A program made the translations under genes and the position numbers. This document shows positions 16,685 through 23,570 of a stretch of DNA of 41,105 nucleotides, one piece after another. Each line of letters opens with the position of its first letter. Positions within the stretch are counted from its first letter, which is position 1. The stretch covers positions 1-41,105 of the forward strand of contig QMMS01000004.1 of assembly GCA_003647375.1 (NCBI GenBank), written 5' to 3'. This DNA is from Deltaproteobacteria bacterium. Its GTDB lineage: Bacteria; Desulfobacterota; Desulfobacteria; Desulfobacterales; B30-G6. The notes below the pieces were generated by a model. That model was not told where the DNA came from. It saw only the letters and a program-made list of their open reading frames with translations, and made no database searches.

Positions 16685-16713
16685 GGTATAGACATAAACT
16701 TTTTTGCTGTCAA
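16685..16713 (-). promoter_or_regulatory. Sigma-70-type promoter of the Rrf2-SQR cluster
   Basis: On the minus strand TTGACA (16713-16708) and TATACC (16690-16685) are separated by exactly 17 bases. This is the best promoter match in the window. Between it and the Rrf2 start codon lies a loosely dyad segment (16650-16674, GTATCAGACT / AATCTATATC), which could be the autoregulatory site; that part is weak. Confidence 0.6.
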
Positions 16714-16778
16714 CAAAAAAAACAAATTATATTGATTCGTTGTAATAATGGAAATTGTGATGAAAGCCAGCACTATCA

Positions 16779-16803
16779 CCATGTCAGCGCAATGCTGACA
16801 TGG
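16779..16803. promoter_or_regulatory. Perfect 10-bp dyad in the 615-base gene-free stretch
   Basis: CCATGTCAGC and GCTGACATGG are exact reverse complements separated by GCAAT. The dyad lies between the divergent Rrf2 gene and the membrane-protein gene in the gap 16595-17209, about 65 bases upstream of the Rrf2 promoter. No T-run follows on either strand, so a protein-binding site is more likely than a terminator. The rest of the gap is AT-rich and holds no gene I can support. A short open stretch ending at 17042 and an isolated AAGGAGG at about 16851 may be remnants. Confidence 0.45.
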
Positions 16804-17209
16804 CGGATATTGACTTTATTATTAATACATTGTAGTGCGAATAAGATTTAAGGAGGGTGTTCTGGAAATTAAGGAATCATATCATCGGATTGATAAAATA
16901 GTATTATTCACAGCCGTCGGGTTCTGAAAAGCTGTTGTCTCCATTGGAAAAGATCGTGAAATTTGACATGCAAATCCCGTTATATCTGGTTGATGGCATA
17001 TCAAATGTAACAATTGACAATGCCGCTAATAGAGCAGTATAAGTATTTTTTTTAAGTAAGAGGCCCATGGCTGTATCCATATTTATTTCTTTGGTTTATT
17101 ATATGAACATCAGATGCATACTAAATAGATGATAATTTTTAAAAGATTGTTTTCTCTTTGTAATAAAGGCCTGAAAAAACTGGCATATCTTATAAGGGAA
17201 CGCCTAAAT

Positions 17210-17878
17210 ATGATAGAAGTGAAAATCCTGTTGCTGGGGCTTGTTCTGGCGGCTCTGACTGGGATTTATTTTCTCTATCTTCTTTTTACAGACCCCGGCC
17301 TATACAAGGTGCTGTCTTCAACCGCTATTATCCATATTATGGGCGGAAGAGCCTTGGGAATTGTCACTTGTCTTTCCGCAGACATTTCTCTTTTTTATAC
17401 GATTTTATACAATTTTTTCCTTGAAGTCGTTATCGTTCTACATGCATACGGCATTGTGGTCCTGGTGATGCGAAACATCATCCAGCCGAAGCTCTTTGAC
17501 AGTGCTGTCCGACAGGCGGAACTTACCGCCCAGATGCAGAAGACCAAGATTAAAAGATACGGTTCTATTGGGCTTTTCCTGTTTGTCATGTTCCCCTTTT
17601 TCATGACAGGACCCGTGATAGGGGCCATCATCGGGTACCTGCTAAACTACAAGGCGATCAATAATTTTCTGATCGTGTTCAGCGGAACCCTGGCCTCGAT
17701 TATGATCTATGCCCTTATCGGCAACAATATGATCAACTTTATCAACCAGTACATTCATATTGACGTGCTGAAAAAATGGAGCGGGATCATCATTACGGTG
17801 CTGATAGTGGTCTTTTTAATTTATCACTTAAAAACCGTAAAGGCCTTTCTTTATTATGATGACGATGACGAAGAATGA
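17210..17878 (+). CDS. Integral membrane protein, small multidrug-export (COG2426)-like
   Basis: A 222-aa inner-membrane protein with about six hydrophobic segments: VKILLLGLVLAALTGIYFLY near the start, then GIVTCLSADISLFYTILYNF, VVIVLHAYGIVVLV, GLFLFVMFPFFMTGPVIGA, NFLIVFSGTLASIMIYAL and a last helix IIITVLIVVFLIYHL. It ends in the acidic tail YDDDDEE. The PFFMTGPVIGAIIGYLL signature resembles the putative small multidrug export family, for which transport is largely unproven. The start at 17210 follows AAGGGAA nine bases upstream; an in-frame ATG at 17129 would add 27 basic residues but has no ribosome-binding site. It is convergent with the NusG paralogue, eight bases away. Confidence 0.7.
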   Translation: MIEVKILLLGLVLAALTGIYFLYLLFTDPGLYKVLSSTAIIHIMGGRALGIVTCLSADISLFYTILYNFFLEVVIVLHAYGIVVLVMRNIIQPKLFDSAVRQAELTAQMQKTKIKRYGSIGLFLFVMFPFFMTGPVIGAIIGYLLNYKAINNFLIVFSGTLASIMIYALIGNNMINFINQYIHIDVLKKWSGIIITVLIVVFLIYHLKTVKAFLYYDDDDEE

Positions 17879-17886
17879 AGCAACCG

Positions 17887-18414
17887 TTATACCAATATTT
17901 TAGACAGCGGTTCGATGTCGTCTTCATGGACTTCCACACCGGCTGTCTGCCCGAGGGCATCCACATTGATGACAACCCGGCCTTTTCCCCGATAGTTTGA
18001 AAAAGTTCCGATGACACCGGTGAAAGGGCCCTTGACGACCATGACTCTATCCCCCTTGATCATGCGTTTTCCTGTGATGATGGGGCTATCGCTGTTGACC
18101 ATAATTTTGAGCGAGGCAATGGTTTCATCCGGAACCGATACCGGCCCGCTCTTGGTGCCGACAAGGCGGACGGTTCCGATGGTTTTGACAATGTTCAGAT
18201 GTTCATGAACACTCATATCCGTTTTGACAAAAAGGTATCCGGGAAACACGGGAACCCAAATCATCAGCTTTCTGTCCCGACGTTTACTGGGAATCTGTAC
18301 CTTGGGCAGGAACACATCGAACGACTTTTTGAGCAGTCCATCACAGACCACGTTTTCAAACCGGCTGCGGGTGTGGATAACGTACCATTCTTGCTTTAAT
18401 ATGTCATGATTCAT
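17887..18414 (-). CDS. NusG paralogue (RfaH/UpxY/LoaP-like transcription antiterminator)
   Basis: A 175-aa specialised NusG. The NGN domain starts WYVIHTRSRFENVV, with VPVFPGYLFVK in the middle, and binds RNA polymerase. It is followed by a KOW domain, GDRVMVVKGPFTGVIGTF (about 122-139). Housekeeping nusG normally lies beside secE and rplK, which are absent here. This copy is probably an operon-specific elongation factor for long operons such as surface polysaccharides. No such operon adjoins it; the nearest envelope gene is lptD, 200 bases upstream on the same strand. The target is unknown. Confidence 0.9.
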   Translation of the reverse strand: MNHDILKQEWYVIHTRSRFENVVCDGLLKKSFDVFLPKVQIPSKRRDRKLMIWVPVFPGYLFVKTDMSVHEHLNIVKTIGTVRLVGTKSGPVSVPDETIASLKIMVNSDSPIITGKRMIKGDRVMVVKGPFTGVIGTFSNYRGKGRVVINVDALGQTAGVEVHEDDIEPLSKILV

Positions 18415-18489
18415 GTTGATAATTTTCTCTTTATTAGAAACCGTATTAACAAAAATTTAAACAGAATGTACTTCTTCTACCTATCTGAG

Positions 18490-18606
18490 AAAGGGTCCAA
18501 GGGGTCCAGGATTCAAGTGTTGGATTCCCTGCGACACAATTCTCCCACATGTTTTAAACATTATTGTTGAACCATACACAACAGAATTCGACCCCTTGAA
18601 CCCTTT
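18490..18606. repeat. 117-bp segment bounded by 17-bp inverted repeats
   Basis: AAAGGGTCCAAGGGGTC (18490-18506) is the reverse complement of GACCCCTTGAACCCTTT (18590-18606) with one mismatch. Partial pairing continues inward (GGATTC / GAATTC; GTGTTG / ACAAC). It fills most of the gap between the lptD stop and the NusG-paralogue start. The form is that of a small non-autonomous mobile element or dispersed repeat. Confidence 0.5.
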
Positions 18607-18615
18607 AGTTCATAA

Positions 18616-20994
18616 TTAAAAATCACTTTCAATTTTTCCCAGACCGTGGAAGCCGATCATGAAGTCATATTTATCGTCTCCCTCTTCCCGGGTGTATGTC
18701 AGCTGGAAAGACCAGCATTGGGCCTTGTAGAGGGCTCCGATACTCGTGAGGAGATGATTATTTTCGTACAGATCTTTTTCATACTCGGCGGTAGCTGATA
18801 AGGCTTCCGTCACGGTGATCGACAGCTTGGTATAGGCTGATTTCAGACCTTTCTGGCCGATATCGGGGATATTCTGCTTGTATCGGTATTCAACAGACAA
18901 CTGATCGCCTCGACGGTCCCACATGGTCGTCGAAAAATTACGAGATATCAACGCGTTCTCATATGTCGACCACTCGGCATCCGCCTCTAACGTGATATAT
19001 TTTTCCGGCGTCAGTTCCACGCGCCCGAACACCGGTGAAAAAGAATTGCGGGTTTTCTTGTTTTCCCACGCCGAAAGGTCGTCTTCATCAACCGAGATGA
19101 AACTGTAACTCTGTTCGAGATAGAGGCGCAGGAATCGCTGGTAATGATATTCCGGGCCGCTGGTCTCGTCCTCTACTGATATTTTATTCTTGAGCCTGGA
19201 CCGGTAGGTGAGCAGATTCGTCAACGAATAGGTCAGCCGGTTCTGCTTCCCGATTCTGTCCTTATCATCAAAATCGGGATAGGTCGACTGGTCTTCTTCC
19301 GGAATATAGGTATAGACAATCCTGGGGATGACGGCGTGCTTATAGCGATCGATCCGATCACTGCCTGTGTGCAGGATATTATAGACCTCCGTAGACAAAT
19401 CGAGTTGGTAGTCCATGAGTTCCCTATGGAAGGTTTTGTCGTTGTCTGTATCGCCATCCGAATCCTCATGATCCACCACCTGCCAATAAGTTCCCCGTAA
19501 GCCCATGGACGGCTCCAGCGTAAAATAGTTTTTCCAACTCAAGGGCAGGTAGATCCTGGGATAGACATCAAACCGGTGATCCTGGGTGACACGATTTGCG
19601 GTATCGGTGTTTTCCCGGTAAAAATAAGTATATTCATTGGCCATAGCTCCGTATAACAGAGACGATCCCAACTGTTGCTTGGGTGCGTTGAACTGGATGA
19701 ACGGCAGTCTCTGTACGGTGGTGTCCCGGTCTTCCTGCTGTCTGCTGATGACGTTGTCATACCATCTGAATTCGGCATCGAGGCTGAAGCTGGACCAGTT
19801 ACGGTTTATGTTAAACCGGTTGAGTCGAATGGGGTCGTTGTAGTCATCGATATCCCTGTTGAATTCATCATTGTAGTAATCTTTTGTATCGTTGTAACCG
19901 GTGTAGCCGCTCGTGAATTCCTTGAGGTAATCCTGGTCGCTGACAATGTCGAGGTCGGCCATGGCTGAAAAATGCCATGGCAACAACTGGTTGTGCTTCG
20001 TGCGAAACCAGTAGCGATTCCTGTTGGGGCGCAGAACATCTTCATCCGGTTCGTCGTCATAGCCCCAGTCATGATTGCCGTCCGCGTGGTTATCCACCTT
20101 GTCGTCTTTAAGGTAATCCATCATCAACGACCCTTTGGTGAGGGGACTCATGACATAACGAAATTCAGCACCTAGTTTGTTACCGCGCCGGGCCATGTAG
20201 TGATCGTAAAAGGTAGCATCCATGTTGTCGTTGATGGCCCAGAAAAGAGGCTGATGGTATTCAGAACCCTTTCGGGAAGAGGTTCCGAATTGTGGTGGCA
20301 GGAGGCCGGTCTGTCGTTTCGATTTTACCGGAAATGCGATAAAGGGCGTGTAGAATACCGGGATATTCTTGATCCAGAATACAGCGTGATTGGCATAGCC
20401 GTAGCCTTCGATGGTAACATTCAGGTTTCTGCCGGTTATTTTCCAGGCCGGTTTCTCCCCATCACACGTGGTCAGGCTGGCCTTGTCGACATGATAGGAC
20501 TCTTTGCCTGTTTTGACGATCTTGTTGCCGCTTATGTGGAAGTTTTCCTGACGCAGGAAAACAGAACCGTTATGGAGGGTTCCTTTTTCCGTCTCGAGAT
20601 CGATTTGAAGGCTGTCTCCTGTTATCAGATCCTGGCCTACGGACATGATAACGTGCCCTTCTGCCAGTGCTTTCATTTGTTTGTGGTCGAAATGGATGGT
20701 ATCGGCGGTAATTTGTTTGTCCATTTTTGAGATGACTACATTCCCGGTGGCAATGTAAATCTGAAGAGTTTCATCGAAGCTAATCTCGTCGGCGGTGATA
20801 TGCCAGGGAATCTGTGTATCTCCCAGGACGCTGTCAAGGTTTTGACCCCAGACGATTCCATAAAACAGCAACATGAGGCAGAGAACACAACCGCTGCGGC
20901 AAAAAACGCCGAGGACAGGAAGCATGCGCGCAGATAAGTTGTACCAGCCATGTTGACTCGTTCGACGTTTGAGATGGTACATGGGCTTTCGCAT
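18616..20994 (-). CDS. lptD: LPS-assembly outer membrane protein LptD
   Basis: A 792-aa protein of the lipopolysaccharide export machine. It inserts LPS in the outer leaflet together with LptE. A hydrophobic signal segment (LCLMLLFYGIVWG) is followed by an N-terminal OstA/LptA-like beta-jellyroll domain with short repeats (ITADEISFDETLQIYIATGNV; ITADTIHFDHKQMKA). A large beta-barrel with Asp/Tyr-rich strands then runs to a terminal Phe, as usual for outer-membrane proteins. The start at 20994 (ATG) is tentative: a TTG at 21045 would add 17 residues, and an ATG at 20982 is also possible. None has a strong ribosome-binding site. Divergent from surE. Confidence 0.92.
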   Translation of the reverse strand: MRKPMYHLKRRTSQHGWYNLSARMLPVLGVFCRSGCVLCLMLLFYGIVWGQNLDSVLGDTQIPWHITADEISFDETLQIYIATGNVVISKMDKQITADTIHFDHKQMKALAEGHVIMSVGQDLITGDSLQIDLETEKGTLHNGSVFLRQENFHISGNKIVKTGKESYHVDKASLTTCDGEKPAWKITGRNLNVTIEGYGYANHAVFWIKNIPVFYTPFIAFPVKSKRQTGLLPPQFGTSSRKGSEYHQPLFWAINDNMDATFYDHYMARRGNKLGAEFRYVMSPLTKGSLMMDYLKDDKVDNHADGNHDWGYDDEPDEDVLRPNRNRYWFRTKHNQLLPWHFSAMADLDIVSDQDYLKEFTSGYTGYNDTKDYYNDEFNRDIDDYNDPIRLNRFNINRNWSSFSLDAEFRWYDNVISRQQEDRDTTVQRLPFIQFNAPKQQLGSSLLYGAMANEYTYFYRENTDTANRVTQDHRFDVYPRIYLPLSWKNYFTLEPSMGLRGTYWQVVDHEDSDGDTDNDKTFHRELMDYQLDLSTEVYNILHTGSDRIDRYKHAVIPRIVYTYIPEEDQSTYPDFDDKDRIGKQNRLTYSLTNLLTYRSRLKNKISVEDETSGPEYHYQRFLRLYLEQSYSFISVDEDDLSAWENKKTRNSFSPVFGRVELTPEKYITLEADAEWSTYENALISRNFSTTMWDRRGDQLSVEYRYKQNIPDIGQKGLKSAYTKLSITVTEALSATAEYEKDLYENNHLLTSIGALYKAQCWSFQLTYTREEGDDKYDFMIGFHGLGKIESDF

Positions 20995-21210
20995 GAGGGT
21001 TCTTTTCAGGGAAACAAACCTGTTGCATCTGTCAAAATTAATCAATATAAAGCCAACGTATTGAAAAAATCAAGAATAAGATCCATGCGAAGTCCTTTTC
21101 AAATCAATGCAATTGATGTATGAAGATTCATTCTTGGGGGTATGCTGCCTTAAAATAACCAAAGGTGATGACACTGGGTTTTGGAGAACTTCTCGGACGA
21201 ACAGGGACGG

Positions 21211-21972
21211 ATGAAAATTTTATTGTCGAATGATGACGGGATTTATGCAGAAGGTCTCAGGGCGCTCCACAGGCGGTTTTCAGACACCTTCTCTGCGGTC
21301 GTTGTGGCGCCCGACCAGCAGCGAAGCGCCATCAGTCACGCCATTACTCTTGAAATGCCCATCAGGTCCCGCAAAATATCCCTGAACAATGGTGACAAGG
21401 CATATGCGGTGAGTGGAACACCGGCGGATTGCATCAAACTGGCCATGATCGAACTTCTGGAGGAGCGACCGGATTTGATGATTTCGGGGATTAATCCAGG
21501 CGCCAACGCCGGCATCCATATCAACTATTCAGGAACGTTTGCGGCAGCCCGGGAAGCTGCCTTTTACGGTATACCGGCCATGGCTGTTTCCATCATGGGG
21601 AAAACACCGGGCTATTATGACCAGGCAGCTGAATTTACCGAGAACCTGGCGAAAAGAGTGATGGAGCAGGGTCTGCCTGAGGGCACGCTTTTGAATGTCA
21701 ACATTCCCGATCTTCCCATGCAACGTATCCGGGGGGTCCGGATCAGCAATCAAAATATCGAGTCGTTTCGTGAACAGATGGAAAAGCGCCTTGACCCAAG
21801 AGAACAGCCCTATTACTGGCATGGAATTGCGGCACAGGGATCTGTCGGGGATTCGGGCTCCGACGTAGCGGCCATAGCAAAAGACTATATATCCATTACC
21901 CCCATTAAATGTGATATGACTGATTATCAATCAATTCAAACACTTAAATCATGGGATATTTGCGTCCGATGA
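21211..21972 (+). CDS. surE: 5'/3'-nucleotidase SurE
   Basis: A 253-aa metal-dependent nucleoside-monophosphate phosphatase linked to stationary-phase survival. It begins directly with the metal-binding motif MKILLSNDDG (Asp8, Asp9). RSAISHAITL supplies the conserved Ser, and SGINPGANAG supplies the metal-binding Asn. Length is typical. The ATG at 21211 is chosen because the family starts here and AGGGA lies just upstream; a TTG 30 bases earlier is less likely. The stop overlaps the next start as ATGA, so surE leads a coupled run of five genes. Confidence 0.96.
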   Translation: MKILLSNDDGIYAEGLRALHRRFSDTFSAVVVAPDQQRSAISHAITLEMPIRSRKISLNNGDKAYAVSGTPADCIKLAMIELLEERPDLMISGINPGANAGIHINYSGTFAAAREAAFYGIPAMAVSIMGKTPGYYDQAAEFTENLAKRVMEQGLPEGTLLNVNIPDLPMQRIRGVRISNQNIESFREQMEKRLDPREQPYYWHGIAAQGSVGDSGSDVAAIAKDYISITPIKCDMTDYQSIQTLKSWDICVR

Positions 21973-22922
21973 AAAAGCGATTCATCAACCAAATACGTGC
22001 CGGTGATGTTCTGACAGATTGTTTTGTCCTGGCAGAAAAGACCATGGGCCAGAAAAAGGATGGCAACAATTACCTCAACCTGATTCTGTCCGATCGGACC
22101 GGGAGTATCAAGGCGGTGGTCTGGGACAATGTCGGGAAGATCTCTTCTCAAGCGGAGACTGGTGCGGTGGTGGCGGTCAGGGGACACGTGGGCGAATACC
22201 GGAACAATCTCCAGGTCGTGGTCAAGGAGATTACGCTGGTTCCCCCGGATGAAACAAACCCCTCCGATTTCACGTTGTCAACAGAACGTGATGTCGATCA
22301 GATGTTTGAACGGATTGTGGCCCTGTCGGAATCCCTGGACGCTTGGTATTTAAAAGCGCTTTTTGGTGCTTTTTGGGGGGACGAATCATTCACGACACAA
22401 TTTAAAAAGGCTCCTGCAGCAAAGAAAATGCACCATGCCTACATCGGGGGACTTCTGGAACACACCCTTTCCATGGCAGTTCTGGCCGACAAGGTTGCTG
22501 AACACTACAACGGTATCGATCGGGACCTTCTCGTGTCGGGTGCGATTCTTCATGACATCGGTAAAATTCGTGAGTTAAGCTACGATATCGGCATTGATTA
22601 TTCCGATGAAGGCAGGATGGTGAACCATATTGTTATCGGTCTCCAGATGATCGAGGAAAAAATACGAACCATCACCTCCTTTCCTGAGGAACCGGCCTTG
22701 TTGCTGAAGCACATGGTGGTCAGTCACCATGGCAGCAAGGAGCTTGGATCACCGGAGCCACCCAAAACCATCGAGGCGGTAATGCTGAATTGTATCGATG
22801 AAATGGACTCCCGGATACAGGCAATTCGGGAATTTATGGGAAAAGAAGATCCCGGAGAAACATGGACATCGTTTCACCGACTCCTGGGAAGGCATTTTTA
22901 CCGAGGGAAACCAGCATTATAA
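21969..22922 (+). CDS. YhaM-like 3'-5' exoribonuclease (OB fold + HD domain)
   Basis: A 317-aa protein with an N-terminal OB-fold nucleic-acid-binding domain (about 12-95: NYLNLILSDRTGSIKAVVWDN) and a C-terminal HD phosphohydrolase domain. In the HD domain, HHAYIGGLLEHTLSM, the HD pair in ILHDIGKI and the downstream HHGS residues can hold metal. This is the layout of YhaM/CBF1, which trims RNA (and DNA) from the 3' end. It starts inside the surE stop (ATGA overlap) and its stop shares one base with the tmk start. The activity on RNA is inferred from family; substrate preference is not visible. Confidence 0.88.
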   Translation: MKKRFINQIRAGDVLTDCFVLAEKTMGQKKDGNNYLNLILSDRTGSIKAVVWDNVGKISSQAETGAVVAVRGHVGEYRNNLQVVVKEITLVPPDETNPSDFTLSTERDVDQMFERIVALSESLDAWYLKALFGAFWGDESFTTQFKKAPAAKKMHHAYIGGLLEHTLSMAVLADKVAEHYNGIDRDLLVSGAILHDIGKIRELSYDIGIDYSDEGRMVNHIVIGLQMIEEKIRTITSFPEEPALLLKHMVVSHHGSKELGSPEPPKTIEAVMLNCIDEMDSRIQAIREFMGKEDPGETWTSFHRLLGRHFYRGKPAL

Positions 22923-23563
22923 TGTTTATTTCATTTGAAGGCATCGAGGGCTCCGGCAAGACAACCCAGATTCAGGGTGTTTATGACTATCTTTGTCAAA
23001 AGGGCCATGACGTTATCGTGACCAGAGAACCCGGCGGTTCGAATATCGGCAGACAGATACGGTCAATACTCCTCGATTCAAAAAACAAGGGGTTAAATTC
23101 CCTGTCGGAACTTCTTCTCTACATGGCCGATAGGGCGCAGCATCTGGACGAAATTGTCAAACCGGGTTTGTCCTCAGGGAAGGTCATTCTCTGTGACCGC
23201 TATTATGATGCAACAATTGCCTATCAGGGGTATGCCAGAGGGTTGGATATCGATCTGATAACACAACTCCATGGGCTTGCCTTTGCCGACTATAAACCCG
23301 ATATGACATTTCTACTGGATCTTCCCCCGGAAACAGGGTTGGGGCGTGCCTGGCAACAGATCGAAAACGGGCAGAGAACAGGAACTGAAACCCGCTTTGA
23401 GGAAGAAACCCTGGATTTCCATAGGCGGGTTCGTGAAGGATATCTTGCATTGGCCCAACTCGAACCCCAGCGCTTCAGAATCATCGATGCTTCCAGACCG
23501 CAGGAAAGTGTGGAGAAGGAGATCCTGGCCGTGTTGGATAGAGCGCTACCAGCAACCCAATAG
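22922..23563 (+). CDS. tmk: Thymidylate kinase
   Basis: A 213-aa kinase that phosphorylates dTMP to dTDP for DNA synthesis. It has the P-loop GIEGSGKTT (7-15), the DR(Y) motif of the family in CDRYYDATIAYQG, and the substrate loop REPGGSNIG. The lid region near GTETRFEEE contains Arg. Length matches bacterial Tmk. The start at 22922 overlaps the last base of the upstream stop (TAATG), and the protein then begins MFISFEGIEGSG as in the family. A longer reading from 22862 would overlap the HD gene by 60 bases and is rejected. Confidence 0.97.
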   Translation: MFISFEGIEGSGKTTQIQGVYDYLCQKGHDVIVTREPGGSNIGRQIRSILLDSKNKGLNSLSELLLYMADRAQHLDEIVKPGLSSGKVILCDRYYDATIAYQGYARGLDIDLITQLHGLAFADYKPDMTFLLDLPPETGLGRAWQQIENGQRTGTETRFEEETLDFHRRVREGYLALAQLEPQRFRIIDASRPQESVEKEILAVLDRALPATQ

Positions 23564-23570
23564 AGAAATA

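Noticed and set aside
16851..17042. Small gene in the Rrf2-membrane protein gap
   Set aside because: There is an AAGGAGG but no ATG at proper distance, and the open stretch to 17042 begins only with GTG in the middle. Too weak to call a gene; a decayed remnant is possible.
23346..23570. Extension of the CysK-CysRS fusion by 75 residues upstream
   Set aside because: It overlaps tmk throughout. Cysteine synthases start at the SILDCIGNTPLV segment, present at ATG 23571.
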